64,000 bases of DNA from Burkholderiales bacterium (GCA_019745565.1 JAIESW010000010.1:62001-126000); one strand, 5' to 3'. Shown: positions 36,690-48,089, numbered from the stretch's first letter. Program-made: numbers and translations. Notes: generated by a model from the sequence alone, not told the origin.

Positions 36690-37067
36690 ATGCAGACACC
36701 GCTGCAAATCACGTTTCGTGACATGCCCCATTCCGCAGCCATGGAAGTGCACATCCGCGAGAAGGCGCAGAAACTGGAGTCCCATTTTGCCCACATCATG
36801 GGCTGCCACGTGACCATCGAGCGGCCGCACAAGCACAAACAGCAGGGTAAACAGTTCTGCGTGCATGTGGACGTGCGCGTACCCGGCGCCGAGCTCGTGG
36901 CGAACCACCACGAGAACGAGGATGCATACGTCGCCCTGCGCGACGCCTTCGATGCGGCACGCCGCCAGGTGGAGGATTACGCGCGCAAGCTGCGCGGCGA
37001 GGTGAAGACGCACAACGGCGCCCGCTCGCACGCGGTACCCCCGGTCGAAGAACTGTCGGGCGACTGA
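36690..37067 (+). CDS. hpf: Ribosome hibernation promoting factor / RaiA family
   Basis: 125 residues from ATG 36690, with AAGGAGA just before. The family fold is seen in LQITFRDMPHSAAMEVHIREKAQKLE and a lysine/histidine-rich surface ERPHKHKQQGKQFCVHVDV that contacts rRNA. These proteins bind the 30S decoding region in stationary phase. The C-terminal extension is only about 20 residues (GARSHAVPPVEELSGD), so it is a short form that lacks the dimerisation domain of long HPF. Followed by a clear terminator. Often found beside rpoN, which is not here. Confidence 0.85.
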   Translation: MQTPLQITFRDMPHSAAMEVHIREKAQKLESHFAHIMGCHVTIERPHKHKQQGKQFCVHVDVRVPGAELVANHHENEDAYVALRDAFDAARRQVEDYARKLRGEVKTHNGARSHAVPPVEELSGD

Positions 37068-37088
37068 CCGTCTCCGCCGCAATCGATG

Positions 37089-37120
37089 AACGGGCGGCCT
37101 CGGGGCCGCCCGTTTCGTTT
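37089..37120 (+). terminator. Intrinsic terminator after hpf
   Basis: AACGGGCGGCC pairs perfectly with GGCCGCCCGTT across a TCGG loop, followed by TCGTTT. Eleven GC-rich pairs and a short T-rich tail 21 bases past the hpf stop. Confidence 0.75.
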
Positions 37121-37168
37121 CCGGCCCCGATGCGCTTGATATAGTCGCGGTCTCGAGGAGGAGAACCC

Positions 37169-38896
<1,728 letters not shown>

Positions 38897-38936
38897 CCGC
38901 CGTTGCCGGGTGCCGCCCCGCGGCGGCACTCCCGTT

Positions 38937-39449
38937 CTAGGCCTTCGGCGCCGGGTGGATATCGTCCACCCAGTGCACGGTCTCGGGCTGTTCCACGACG
39001 GGAATGTCGAGGTTCACGACCACCGGCTCCTGACCGCTGCGGCACAGCACGCACGACAGGGGCTCGGTATCGGACGCGTTGATTTCCTGATGCGGCACGA
39101 ACGGCGGCACGTAGATGAAGTCGCCCGGACCCGCTTCCGCGGTGAATTCCAGCGCCTCGCCCCAGCGCATGCGCGCCTTGCCGCTCACCACATAGATGAC
39201 GCTTTCCACCGGGCCGTGATGGTGCGCTCCGGTCTTGGCCTTCGCGTGGATGACGACGGTGCCGGCCCACAGCTTCTCGGCGCCGCAGCGGGCGTGGGTG
39301 ATCGCGGCGGCGCGATTCATGCCCGGGGTCTGCGCGGTGTTCGCGTCGAGCTCCGTGCTTTTCACCACCCGCACGCCGTGAAACTTCCAGTCGGTGTCGC
39401 TCAAGTCCTCGGTCACTCGGCGGGGTCCCGCGCCGGGCCGTTGGCCCAT
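38937..39449 (-). CDS. Cupin-domain protein
   Basis: 170 residues from ATG 39449; GTG 39416 is an alternative start. One cupin barrel is visible: motif 1 AHHHGPVESVIYVVSGKARM with metal-binding HHH and Glu, and motif 2 GDFIYVPPFVPHQEIN with the second histidine. The surroundings suggest a sensor or small dioxygenase-like protein; no substrate is implied. The convergent dehydratase ends 40 bases away. It follows the small membrane protein by 14 bases and probably shares its transcript. Confidence 0.75.
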   Translation of the reverse strand: MGQRPGAGPRRVTEDLSDTDWKFHGVRVVKSTELDANTAQTPGMNRAAAITHARCGAEKLWAGTVVIHAKAKTGAHHHGPVESVIYVVSGKARMRWGEALEFTAEAGPGDFIYVPPFVPHQEINASDTEPLSCVLCRSGQEPVVVNLDIPVVEQPETVHWVDDIHPAPKA

Positions 39450-39463
39450 CGGCACGGCTGATC

Positions 39464-39754
39464 TTAGCTGAACAGGAACAGTACCAGCAGCAGGATGGTG
39501 GGCACCCACATGTTGATCAGGGAAAGATACAGCAGGCGCCGGGGCCCGGTTTCGCCGAACACCAGCTTCGAGACCGCCGTGGCACCCGAGATCACCATTA
39601 CGAGGCCGCCGACCGCGTAGAAGCCCGCGAATGCGTGCAGGCCCAGGTCGCGTTCGGTTTCCGGCACCCATGCGAGCTGCCACACCGTGAACGCGACGAG
39701 CAGCAGATTGAGCACGACCGGCAGCGCATAGAGCGCTATGAAACGCCATTTCAT
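39464..39754 (-). CDS. Small three-helix membrane protein of unknown function
   Basis: 96 residues with three clear hydrophobic segments: about 6-27, 40-61 and 73-95. A short polar stretch VPETERDLG lies between the first two. The protein ends directly after the last helix (LFLFS). I recognise no family. Its ATG overlaps the stop of the FAD dehydrogenase by four bases, which argues that it is a real gene and perhaps a partner or membrane anchor for that enzyme. Confidence 0.6.
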   Translation of the reverse strand: MKWRFIALYALPVVLNLLLVAFTVWQLAWVPETERDLGLHAFAGFYAVGGLVMVISGATAVSKLVFGETGPRRLLYLSLINMWVPTILLLVLFLFS

Positions 39755-42684
39755 CGGGAATCGTCACCTCGCGTCGTCAGAGCCTGCTCCAGCACTTGCG
39801 CGACATGGATCGCCCGCCGGCCCGTGCCGTCGGCGATCTGGTGCCGGCAACTGGTTCCGTCGGCGACGACGACGGTGTCCCCGGGAGCCTGGCGGACGGC
39901 GGGGAGCAGCGCCGCCTCGCCCATTCGCATCGACAGCTCGAAGTGCTCGGCTTCGTAGCCGAAGGCGCCGGCCATGCCGCAACAGCTCGATGGGATGGTC
40001 TCCACCGACAGATCCGGCACCATGCGCAGAACCTGCTCCACCGCCGTCACGGCATCGAACGCTTTCTGATGGCAATGACCGTGCAGTAACGCCTGCCTCA
40101 CCTCGAGCGGTTGCAGCGGCGGCGCGAACCTTCCTGCCGCCTGTTCGCGCACGATGAATTCCTCGAAGGTGATCGCGGCCAACGACAGCCGGGCACTCTC
40201 GACCGCCGGCAGCATGGCAACGTACTCGTCCTTGAACGTGAACAGGCACGAGGGCTCCAGGCCGACGACCGAGAGGCCGCGATCCAGAGCCGGCTGCAGG
40301 GCCTCGAGCACGCGCCGCGCTTCGACGCGCGCCGCGTCCACCATGCCAGCCGCGAGGAAGGTGCGGCCGCAGCACAGGGGACGCTCACCGGCGGGTGGCG
40401 TGGCCACTTCCACCGAATAGCCCGCGGCGTTCAGCACCCGCAGCGCCGCACGGAGATTGTCGGGCTCGAACCACCGGTTGAAAGTGTCGGCGAACAGCAC
40501 GACCGCCTTCTCGCCCGACCCCGCGGCGGCCCCCTCGCGATCGCGGAAGGCATCGCTGCGCCAGCGCGGCAGGGAACGTCGCGCCGAGAGTCCGAGCCAC
40601 CTCTCGGTGAGTCGCGGCAAGCCGGGCAGGGCATCGCGCAGATTGACGAGCGGCGCGACGGCCGCCAGGGTCGGCGCATAGCGCGGCAGATACGCCACGA
40701 CCTTGTCGCGCAGGCTGTGCGGCTCGGTGCGATGCAGCTGATGGCGCATCTCGATCTTGAGGCGCGCCATGTCGACGCCGGTCGGGCACTCGCGCTTGCA
40801 GCCCTTGCAGCCGACGCAAAGATCCATCGCCGCCTGTACGGCGGCCGTGTCCAGCTGCGGACTCCCCAGCTGACCCGACAGCGCGAGCCGCAGGGTGTTG
40901 GCACGGCCCCGGGTGGAGTGGATCTCGTCGCGGGTGACGCGATACGAAGGACACATGGTGCCGGCGTCGAACTTGCGGCAATGGCCGTTGTTGTTGCACA
41001 TCTCGACCGCCGGGCCGAGCCCGCCCCATTCCGACCAGTCGAGCGCCGTGTCCATCTTCGCCGTCGCGTAGCCCGGCTTGAAGCGGAACAGGCTGCGATC
41101 GTCCATGCGCGTCGGACGCACGATCTTTCCGGGATTGAACAGATTGTGCGGATCGAGCAGGTCCTTGATCTCGCCCAGTGCGATGGTGAGGCGCTCGCCG
41201 AGGATCGGCTCGATCCACTCGGAGCGGACCAGTCCGTCGCCGTGCTCACCCGAGAACGCGCCCTTGAATCGACGCACCAGCGCACAGGCCTCCTCGGCGA
41301 TGGCGCGCATCTTCTGCGCGCCATCGCGCCGCATGTCGAGCACCGGCCGCACGTGGAGCGTGCCGACCGAGGCGTGTGCGTACCAGGTGCCGCGCGTACC
41401 GTGACGCGCGAACACTTCGTCGAGACACTGCGTGTACTCGGCCAGATGCTCCAGCGGAACGGCGCAATCCTCGATGAAGGAAACGGGTTTGCCGTCGCCC
41501 TTCATGGACATCATGATGTTGAGACCGGCCTTGCGCACCTCCCAGATCTCGCGCTGGGCGCGCGCGTCCGTCACTTCGACGACCGCACCGGGCAGGCCGA
41601 GGTCCGCCAGTAACTGCACCAGGCGCTGCAGCTTCGCGACCTGGACGGCACGATCGTCCCCCGCGAACTCCACCAGCAGGATCGCATCGGGATCGCCGAC
41701 GAAGTAGCGCTCCACCACCGACCGGAAGGCGGCCTGATCGCGCGCGAGACCGATCATGGTGCGGTCCACCAGTTCGACCGCGTCGGGATCGAGCTTCACG
41801 ATCTCCTGGGTCAGCTCCATGGCGCGGTGGAAGGTCGGGAAATGCGCGACCCCGAGGACCTTGTGCACCGGCAGCCGCGCGAGTTTCAGCTTGATCCGCC
41901 GCGACCAGGCGAGCGTACCTTCCGAGCCCACCAACAGATGCGCCAGGTTGTGTGGCGCGTGCGGCTGCACCATGTCGAGGTTGTAACCCTGCACGCGCCG
42001 CAGCACCTTGGGCCAGCGCGCCTCGATCTCGGCGGCCTCGCGGCGCGCGATGGCGTGGACGCGCTCCACCAGCCTGCGGTAGTGCGCCGGGCCTCGGTCG
42101 ACGTCGTCGGCCGGACCGAACAGGCATTCGCTGCCGTCGGCGAGCCACGCGTCGATGCCCAGGACGTTATGCACCATGTTGCCGTGGCGGATCGAGCGGG
42201 CCCCGCAGGAATTGTTGCCCGCCATGCCGCCCAGCGTCGCCTGGGCCGCGGTGGAGACGTCCACCGGGAACCACAGCCCATCGGTCTTCAATTTCGCGTT
42301 CAGGTGATCCAGCACGAGACCGGGTTCGACCCACGCCGTCCGCTCTTGCGCGTCGACTTCGAGCACGCGATTGAGATGCTTGGACGTGTCGATGACCAGC
42401 GCCGCGCCGACCGTCTGTCCGCACTGCGAAGTTCCCGCGCCCCGCGGCAGGATCGGCACGCCCTGCTCGCGCGCGATCGCGAGCGCGGCGGCGACATCTT
42501 CCTGGGTCTTCGGCACGACCACGCCGACGGGTTCGATCTGATAGATCGACGCATCGGTGGAGTACCGCCCACGGCTCGCGGCATCGAACAGCACCTCGCC
42601 CTCGATCTCGCGGCGCAACCGCGCCGCGAGCGCACCATCGCCGGGGCGCAGGGACCGGTGCAGCGTGATCGGTGCGTTCATCAT
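39751..42684 (-). CDS. FAD- and Fe-S-containing D-2-hydroxyacid dehydrogenase (YdiJ/GlcD-GlcF fusion type)
   Basis: 977 residues. The N-terminal half is a PCMH-type FAD domain (LPRGAGTSQCGQTVG near residue 80, GGMAGNNSCGARSIRHGN near 152) and a matching C-terminal cap. Near residue 625 is a ferredoxin-like CVGCKGCKRECPTGVD. The last third is a GlcF-like cysteine-rich pair of repeats: PLCCGRTFL, HGHCHQKA and SSCCGMAGAFGYE. This architecture is that of E. coli YdiJ (about 1018 residues, D-2-hydroxyglutarate dehydrogenase) and some D-lactate dehydrogenases. Electrons would go to quinone. Which substrate is used cannot be read off. Confidence 0.85.
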   Translation of the reverse strand: MMNAPITLHRSLRPGDGALAARLRREIEGEVLFDAASRGRYSTDASIYQIEPVGVVVPKTQEDVAAALAIAREQGVPILPRGAGTSQCGQTVGAALVIDTSKHLNRVLEVDAQERTAWVEPGLVLDHLNAKLKTDGLWFPVDVSTAAQATLGGMAGNNSCGARSIRHGNMVHNVLGIDAWLADGSECLFGPADDVDRGPAHYRRLVERVHAIARREAAEIEARWPKVLRRVQGYNLDMVQPHAPHNLAHLLVGSEGTLAWSRRIKLKLARLPVHKVLGVAHFPTFHRAMELTQEIVKLDPDAVELVDRTMIGLARDQAAFRSVVERYFVGDPDAILLVEFAGDDRAVQVAKLQRLVQLLADLGLPGAVVEVTDARAQREIWEVRKAGLNIMMSMKGDGKPVSFIEDCAVPLEHLAEYTQCLDEVFARHGTRGTWYAHASVGTLHVRPVLDMRRDGAQKMRAIAEEACALVRRFKGAFSGEHGDGLVRSEWIEPILGERLTIALGEIKDLLDPHNLFNPGKIVRPTRMDDRSLFRFKPGYATAKMDTALDWSEWGGLGPAVEMCNNNGHCRKFDAGTMCPSYRVTRDEIHSTRGRANTLRLALSGQLGSPQLDTAAVQAAMDLCVGCKGCKRECPTGVDMARLKIEMRHQLHRTEPHSLRDKVVAYLPRYAPTLAAVAPLVNLRDALPGLPRLTERWLGLSARRSLPRWRSDAFRDREGAAAGSGEKAVVLFADTFNRWFEPDNLRAALRVLNAAGYSVEVATPPAGERPLCCGRTFLAAGMVDAARVEARRVLEALQPALDRGLSVVGLEPSCLFTFKDEYVAMLPAVESARLSLAAITFEEFIVREQAAGRFAPPLQPLEVRQALLHGHCHQKAFDAVTAVEQVLRMVPDLSVETIPSSCCGMAGAFGYEAEHFELSMRMGEAALLPAVRQAPGDTVVVADGTSCRHQIADGTGRRAIHVAQVLEQALTTRGDDSR

Positions 42685-42745
42685 CGCGATGATACTCGCG
42701 AGTTAGCGTAGTCAGCCCTCGCCGGACCTGTCGGGGGAGGTCACC

Positions 42746-43111
42746 TCAATCGGCGACGACGATCGTCCCGCTCTCGACCGCGACGGCAAGGACCTCGAGA
42801 CTCCGCCCCTGGCACGGCCCGTCCTCGCAGAAACCGTCTTCGTAGCGGAACACCGCGCCATGCGTCGAACAGACGATCCATTCGTGATCGAAGCTCACGA
42901 AGCGGTCCGGCACGTCGTTCAGAGGAATGTAGTTGTGCGGGCAGCGGTTGACGTAACCCCACGCACGATCGCCACGCCGCACCACGAGGACCCGCACACC
43001 ACTCACCGAGCTGCCGAAGACGAATTCCCGGCCTTCGCCATCCGGAATGGCATCGAGCAGGCACAGCACGGTTCCGGCGGCCGGTGCCGCCGGATAGTCG
43101 CGCCAACCCAT
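42746..43111 (-). CDS. Small Rieske [2Fe-2S] protein
   Basis: 121 residues, mostly one Rieske domain. The cluster ligands are CPH near residue 57 and CSTHGA near 81, i.e. CxH and CxxH. There is no membrane anchor or catalytic domain, so it is a soluble ferredoxin-like or sensing protein, as in dioxygenase ferredoxins and NirD. Start ATG 43111 shares its last base region with the stop of the 67-residue gene upstream. That gene and the SbtA/PII pair precede it in one tight series. Confidence 0.85.
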   Translation of the reverse strand: MGWRDYPAAPAAGTVLCLLDAIPDGEGREFVFGSSVSGVRVLVVRRGDRAWGYVNRCPHNYIPLNDVPDRFVSFDHEWIVCSTHGAVFRYEDGFCEDGPCQGRSLEVLAVAVESGTIVVAD

Positions 43112-43314
43112 CAGGAGGGCTTGCCGCCGCAGCTGCGCGGCTGGGCGTAGATCACGCCGTAGGGCGGCGTGCGATCGGCGAAGAAGCGGCCGACGAGGAT
43201 GCTTTCACAGACGGCATTCAAACCGGGCGGATGGTCGGTCGCATCGAAGCGGACGCTCGGATACTCGAAGCGCAGCTTGCGCTGCCACTCGGCGAGCGTG
43301 TCGAAGGTCGCCAT
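43111..43314 (-). CDS. 67-residue protein between PII-like and Rieske genes
   Basis: From ATG 43314, which overlaps the stop of the PII-like gene (TGATG). The sequence begins MATFDTLAEWQRKLRFEY and ends with a Ser/Cys/Gly-rich tail; it is soluble and has two cysteines. I recognise no family. Overlap on both sides is the main evidence that it is translated. A longer frame upstream is shadow of sbtA. Confidence 0.55.
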   Translation of the reverse strand: MATFDTLAEWQRKLRFEYPSVRFDATDHPPGLNAVCESILVGRFFADRTPPYGVIYAQPRSCGGKPS

Positions 43315-43625
43315 CAGAACTTCTCCGGACGCAGCACACCGATGTCGGCGAAGAACAGGGTCGTCGCGTAATGGCCGGAATAGGTATCGCGCACGTGAGC
43401 GGCGATCGCGTCGGCCACGGCGCCATCGCAGATCACTTCCATCCGGATATTGCGGTCGGCCTGCCAGTCGGCATCGCGGGGCCCGTGACGGCCACCGCCG
43501 CGCACGTCTGCGATGGTGTAGCCATGCGCACCGAGCTTCAGCACGTCCTTCACGAGCAGCGGTTCGAGCGCCGACTCGGTGATGATGACGATGAGCTTGC
43601 GGGCGTGGGTCTGCATGACGGTCAT
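43314..43625 (-). CDS. PII-like signalling protein, SbtB type
   Basis: 103 residues, PII-sized. ARKLIVIITESALEPLLVKDVLKLGAHGYTI is the first beta-alpha-beta unit and a glycine-rich T-loop follows (VRGGGRHGPRDADW). SbtB proteins bind adenine nucleotides and block the SbtA bicarbonate channel. The gene starts within the stop codon of the SbtA-like gene (ATGA), the standard sbtA-sbtB arrangement. The C-terminal CGPxGC redox loop of some cyanobacterial SbtBs is absent. Confidence 0.82.
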   Translation of the reverse strand: MTVMQTHARKLIVIITESALEPLLVKDVLKLGAHGYTIADVRGGGRHGPRDADWQADRNIRMEVICDGAVADAIAAHVRDTYSGHYATTLFFADIGVLRPEKF

Positions 43626-44563
43626 CCGAGAGGGCCGAACAGCGCTTCCGCCAGCCGCTGGTAGAGCGGAATGCCGAACAGCACGTTGAACGGAAAGGTG
43701 ACGCCCAGCGCGGCTGCGATGGAGAGCGAAGGGTTCGCCTCGGGGACCGCGATCCGCATCGCCGCCGGCGCCGCGATGTAGGAGGCGCTCGCTGCGAGCG
43801 TGGCCAGCAGCATCGCACCTCCGGGGGAGAGTCCGATGAAGCGGCCGACACCCATCCCGAGGAGCGCGAACGCACACGGCGCGATGATGCCGAACACCAC
43901 CAGGAACGGTCCGTTCGCGCGCAGATCGCGCAGGCGGCTCGCCGCCACCAGGCCCATCTCCAGCATGAAGAGCGCGAGCACGCCCTTGAACAGATCGAAG
44001 AACAACTTGGTCTGCGGCGCCAGCGCTTCGGGACCAGCGATCCAGCCGATCAGCAGGCCGCCCGTCAGCAGCACCACACTGCGACCCAGGAAGACTTCGT
44101 GGGCGAGCACGCCCCATCTGAGCTGTGCGCCCTGCCCCACCTTGGCGAGCATGATGCCGACGATGATGCCGGGCACCTCGAGCAGCACCACGAACAGGGG
44201 CAGATACTGCTCGTGCGCGATGGAACGATCGGCGAGATAGTTGAGCGCGACGGCGAAGGTCACCATGCTGACCGACCCGTAGTGGGCGGCGATGGCCGCC
44301 GCGTCGGCGCGCTTCATTCGTCCGAGATACCGCAACACCGGGAAAGCGATCAACGGCAGCACGAACCCCAGGGCGATGACTCCGGTCACCTGGGGCAACA
44401 ACGGCACGAGCGCGCGCTGCGCCAGTTCGACGCCGCCCTTGAGACCGATGGCGAGCAGCAGATAGATGGACAGCCCTTCGTACAGCGCTTCCGGCAGACG
44501 CAGATCGCTCTTCAGCAGGCGCGCCAGCACGCCCAGCAGGAAGAAGAGGACGATCGGGTCCAC
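43622..44563 (-). CDS. sbtA: SbtA-type sodium-dependent bicarbonate permease
   Basis: 313 residues with about ten hydrophobic segments. The N-terminus MDPIVLFFLLGVLARLLKSDLRLPEALYEGLSI is characteristic, as are AIGLKGG and HYGSVSMVTFAVA. SbtA imports bicarbonate with sodium; cyanobacteria use it in CO2 concentration. In heterotrophs it may feed carboxylases. It comes six bases after tsaC in a housekeeping run and is followed by its PII-like partner. No carboxysome, Rubisco or carbonic anhydrase gene is in the window. Confidence 0.85.
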   Translation of the reverse strand: MDPIVLFFLLGVLARLLKSDLRLPEALYEGLSIYLLLAIGLKGGVELAQRALVPLLPQVTGVIALGFVLPLIAFPVLRYLGRMKRADAAAIAAHYGSVSMVTFAVALNYLADRSIAHEQYLPLFVVLLEVPGIIVGIMLAKVGQGAQLRWGVLAHEVFLGRSVVLLTGGLLIGWIAGPEALAPQTKLFFDLFKGVLALFMLEMGLVAASRLRDLRANGPFLVVFGIIAPCAFALLGMGVGRFIGLSPGGAMLLATLAASASYIAAPAAMRIAVPEANPSLSIAAALGVTFPFNVLFGIPLYQRLAEALFGPLG

Positions 44564-44569
44564 GATTCG

Positions 44570-45538
44570 TCAGGGTGTCTCGGCGCCGGCGCCGAACGCG
44601 GCGCGCGCGAGCCGGTCGCGGACGGCGGCCCATGCCGGATCGGCAGGTGGTGCTTCCACCACGATGCGGTCGAAGCCTGCGGCATCCAGCGCCCGCAACT
44701 GCGCATAGAGATCGTGCGCATATCCGACGGGATCGGCGGGCGCCGCAATCCACGCGACTCGTGCCGATGCCGGCGCGGGTCGTCGCGCGAGGACCACGAT
44801 CCGCTGCGATGCGGTCGACGCGATCGCATCCACATCGCGGCTCGCGAGAAGATCGAGAGGCGTCGTCGGCGCGTAGTGGGCTGCGAGCGCTCCGGAAACC
44901 CGGGGCGACGTCCGCGACGTGGCCGCCAAAGGTTCGCCCAGCACCGCCTCGAGTTGCGCCGCGCTGATCATCCCGGGCCGCAACAGCGCCGGATGGGCAC
45001 CGGAAACATCGATGATGGTCGATTCGATTCCCACTTCGGTCTGTCCGCCGTCGAGCACCAGATCGACCCGATCGCCGAGTTCGGCGCGCACGTGGTCGGC
45101 CGTGGTCGGCGAGATCCGGCCGAAGCGGTTCGCCGAAGGCCCTGCGATGCCGCGACCGAAGGTCCGCAGCAGCGCCTGGGCCACCGGATGGGAGGGTACC
45201 CGCACACCCACGGTGTCCTGCCCGCCGGTCACCGCGTCGCTGACGGCGGCCGCGCGCTCGACGATCAACGTGAGCGGGCCGGGCCAGAACGCCTGCGCGA
45301 GCTTGCGCGCCGCATCGGAGACGGTCCGGGCCCACGCACCGAGATCGACGGCGTCGGCCACGTGCACGATCACGGGATGGTCCGCCGGCCGACCCTTCGC
45401 CTCGAAGATGCGCCGCACGGCATCGGGATTAGTGGCATCGGCACCGAGCCCATAGACGGTCTCGGTGGGAAACGCGACCAGCCCGCCGCTGTCGAGAATC
45501 GCCGCCGCCCGAGCGATCGCGTCGGTCACCAAGGTCAA
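44570..45538 (-). CDS. tsaC: L-threonylcarbamoyladenylate synthase (Sua5/YwlC type)
   Basis: 322 residues: an N-terminal YrdC domain ([36 protein letters not shown]) and the C-terminal Sua5 extension missing in E. coli TsaC. It makes threonylcarbamoyl-AMP from threonine, bicarbonate and ATP for the t6A37 modification of tRNA. The ATG overlaps purC by four bases. Bicarbonate is its substrate, and the next gene is a bicarbonate permease. Confidence 0.92.
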   Translation of the reverse strand: MTLVTDAIARAAAILDSGGLVAFPTETVYGLGADATNPDAVRRIFEAKGRPADHPVIVHVADAVDLGAWARTVSDAARKLAQAFWPGPLTLIVERAAAVSDAVTGGQDTVGVRVPSHPVAQALLRTFGRGIAGPSANRFGRISPTTADHVRAELGDRVDLVLDGGQTEVGIESTIIDVSGAHPALLRPGMISAAQLEAVLGEPLAATSRTSPRVSGALAAHYAPTTPLDLLASRDVDAIASTASQRIVVLARRPAPASARVAWIAAPADPVGYAHDLYAQLRALDAAGFDRIVVEAPPADPAWAAVRDRLARAAFGAGAETP

Positions 45539-46419
45539 CCCATCAGCAGGCGCGCCGCTTCCTCGTACTTGGCAGCGGTCTTCGCCAGAACATCGGCCGG
45601 CAGCGCCGGGGCCGGCGGCTGCTTGTTCCAGTGCTGTGCCTCGAGCCAGTCGCGCACGAACTGCTTGTCGAAACTCGGCGGGCTCATGCCCACGCGGTAC
45701 TGATCCCTGGGCCAGAAGCGCGACGAATCCGGCGTCAGGGCCTCGTCGATCAGATATAGCTTGCCCGCGGCGTCGGTGCCGAACTCGAACTTGGTATCGG
45801 CGATGATGATGCCCTTGGTCGCGGCGAAGTCGGCCGCTTCGCGATACAACCGGATCGCGGCATCGCGGACTTCGGCTGCGCGCGCACTGCCGAGCAGCCG
45901 TTCGGCTTCGGCATAGGGAATGTTCTCGTCGTGGGTGCCCTTGGGTGCCTTGGTCGAGGGCGTGAAGATCGGCTGGGGCAGCTTCGATGCCTCCTGCAAT
46001 CCCGGCGGCAGCGCGATGCCGCAGATGGCGCCGGTGGCCCGGTAGTCCTTCCAGCCCGACCCCGCGACGTAGCCGCGCACGATGGCTTCGATCGGCAACG
46101 GCTTGAGCCGCCGCACCACGAAGGCACGGCCCACCACCTGCGAGCGCTCTTCGGACGCGACGACGCTTTCAGGGTCGATGCCCGTCAGGTGGTTCGGAAT
46201 CACGTGTCCGAGTTTCGCGAACCAGAAGTTCGACACCGCGGTGAGCACCTTGCCCTTGCCCGGGATCGGCGTGGGCAGGATCACGTCGAACGCCGACAGC
46301 CGGTCGGTCTGGATGACCAGCAGGTGTTCGTCGTCGACCGCGTAAAGGTCGCGCACCTTGCCCCGATGCAGCAGGCGCAGGGAGCGCAGGCGTGTTTCCT
46401 GGATGGCGGGTTCGGTCAT
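45535..46419 (-). CDS. purC: Phosphoribosylaminoimidazole-succinocarboxamide synthase
   Basis: 294 residues, the longer bacterial/fungal form of SAICAR synthetase. Motifs: [27 protein letters not shown], and [15 protein letters not shown]. It joins aspartate to CAIR in de novo purine synthesis. Coupled to purK by a four-base overlap and to tsaC by another. Confidence 0.94.
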   Translation of the reverse strand: MTEPAIQETRLRSLRLLHRGKVRDLYAVDDEHLLVIQTDRLSAFDVILPTPIPGKGKVLTAVSNFWFAKLGHVIPNHLTGIDPESVVASEERSQVVGRAFVVRRLKPLPIEAIVRGYVAGSGWKDYRATGAICGIALPPGLQEASKLPQPIFTPSTKAPKGTHDENIPYAEAERLLGSARAAEVRDAAIRLYREAADFAATKGIIIADTKFEFGTDAAGKLYLIDEALTPDSSRFWPRDQYRVGMSPPSFDKQFVRDWLEAQHWNKQPPAPALPADVLAKTAAKYEEAARLLMG

Positions 46420-47576
46420 GGCTGCTGCGATTCCGGTTCTGCGTTCGCGTCCGCGTGAAGACGCGCACGAATGGCCCGCGCGGTGGCGATGGCGCGGTCG
46501 CGATCGTCGTCCAGCACGGTGTAGTGTCCCATCTTGCGGCCGATCCGTGCCGCGTCCTTGCCATACAGGTGCAGCTTGGCGCGCGGATGGCACAGCACGT
46601 GGGTCCAGTCGGGCTCGCCCGCACCCCACAGGTCGCCTAACAGATTCACCATCACGCTCGGACAGTGGGCCGCCGTGTCGCCGAGCGGCAGGCCGCACAT
46701 GACACGTGCCTGCTGTTCGAACTGCGAGGTCACGCAGCCGTCGATGGTGTAGTGGCCGCTGTTGTGCGGACGCGGCGCGATTTCGTTGGCCACCAGCTCG
46801 CCCGCCACCACGAAGTACTCGACGCACAGCACGCCGCGATAATCCAGGGTCTCGGCCACGCGTACCGTCGCATCGCGGGCACGATGAGCAAGCTCCGGGG
46901 ATACGCTGGCCGGGACGATGCTCACGTCGAGGATGCCGTGTGAATGGGCATTCTCGGCCACCGGAAACGTGCGCACTTCGCCATCGAACCCGCGCGCCAC
47001 CACGCACGAGACTTCCAGATCCAGTGCGAGGCGCTGCTCCAGCACACAGGGTTCGGCGCCGAGCGATGAGAAGGCCGCGCGCACCTCGTCGATGGTGGCA
47101 ACCCGTATCTGTCCCTTGCCGTCGTAGCCGAAACGGGCGCGCTTCAGGATGCCCGGCAACAACGTGGCATCCACGGCGTCCACGTCGGCTTCCCGTTCGA
47201 TGACCGCGAACGGCGCCGTAGCGAGACCGACGCCGGCCAGGAAGCGCTTTTCACGGATGCGGTCCTGGGCCACGGCGACGCTGTCCGCCGCGGGACTGAC
47301 GACGCAATGCTGCGCGAGACGCCGGAGCGCTTCCGCCGGCACGTTCTCGAACTCCGTCGTGACCGCAGCACAGCGCCGCGCGAGTTCGTCCAGCGCCTTC
47401 TCGTCGAGATAGTCGGCGCGCAGATGGTCGTCGGCGACGGAGCCGGCAGGACTGTGGTCGCTCGGGTCCACCACCACGACCCTGTAGCCCATGCTCTGGG
47501 CCGCCATGGTGAACATGCGACCGAGCTGGCCGCCGCCGAGCAGGCCCAGCCAGGCGCCGGGCGCGACCGCCTTCAT
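46416..47576 (-). CDS. purK: N5-carboxyaminoimidazole ribonucleotide synthase
   Basis: 386 residues, ATP-grasp enzyme. [11 protein letters not shown] at the N-terminus, [11 protein letters not shown] in the ATP site, [17 protein letters not shown] with metal ligands. It makes N5-CAIR from AIR, bicarbonate and ATP, which PurE then converts to CAIR. A second bicarbonate-using enzyme in this run. Overlaps purE by four bases. Confidence 0.94.
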   Translation of the reverse strand: MKAVAPGAWLGLLGGGQLGRMFTMAAQSMGYRVVVVDPSDHSPAGSVADDHLRADYLDEKALDELARRCAAVTTEFENVPAEALRRLAQHCVVSPAADSVAVAQDRIREKRFLAGVGLATAPFAVIEREADVDAVDATLLPGILKRARFGYDGKGQIRVATIDEVRAAFSSLGAEPCVLEQRLALDLEVSCVVARGFDGEVRTFPVAENAHSHGILDVSIVPASVSPELAHRARDATVRVAETLDYRGVLCVEYFVVAGELVANEIAPRPHNSGHYTIDGCVTSQFEQQARVMCGLPLGDTAAHCPSVMVNLLGDLWGAGEPDWTHVLCHPRAKLHLYGKDAARIGRKMGHYTVLDDDRDRAIATARAIRARLHADANAEPESQQP

Positions 47577-48073
47577 GACACCGGCGGCAACTTGACCGCT
47601 TTCACGGCCGCCTCCTGCTCGCGGCGGAACGCGGCGAGCCGGGCAGCGAGCGCGGGGTCCGTGGTGGCCAGCAACGCGATCGCGAACAGGGCTGCGTTGA
47701 CGGCGCCGGCCTCGCCGATGGCGAACGTGGCGACCGGAACGCCCCTGGGCATCTGCACGATGGACAGCAGCGAATCGAGACCCTGCAACGCCTTGCTCTG
47801 CACCGGCACGCCCAGCACCGGCAGCGTGGTCTTGGCGGCGACCATGCCGGGCAGATGCGCAGCGCCGCCGGCACCCGCGATGATGCAGCGCAGGCCGCGC
47901 GCCGCGGCGCCGCCCGCATAGTCGAACATGGCGTCGGGCGTGCGGTGGGCGGAGAGCACCTGTGCTTCGTACGCGACGCTGAACGCCCCGAGCTTCGCGG
48001 CCGCGTGCTGCATGGTTTCCCAGTCGCTCTGGGAGCCCATCACGATGCCGACCAGGGGTTTGGCGGTACTCAT
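47573..48073 (-). CDS. purE: N5-carboxyaminoimidazole ribonucleotide mutase
   Basis: 166 residues. [24 protein letters not shown] and the catalytic-loop [14 protein letters not shown] are the class I PurE marks. Moves the carboxylate from N5-CAIR to CAIR. Follows pyk by 16 bases. Confidence 0.95.
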   Translation of the reverse strand: MSTAKPLVGIVMGSQSDWETMQHAAAKLGAFSVAYEAQVLSAHRTPDAMFDYAGGAAARGLRCIIAGAGGAAHLPGMVAAKTTLPVLGVPVQSKALQGLDSLLSIVQMPRGVPVATFAIGEAGAVNAALFAIALLATTDPALAARLAAFRREQEAAVKAVKLPPVS

Positions 48074-48089
48074 GTGCTGACCTCGGCCA

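Noticed and set aside
43622..44563. Carbon-fixation or carboxysome locus suggested by sbtA
   Set aside because: No Rubisco, carboxysome shell or carbonic anhydrase gene is present in the window; neighbours are housekeeping genes.
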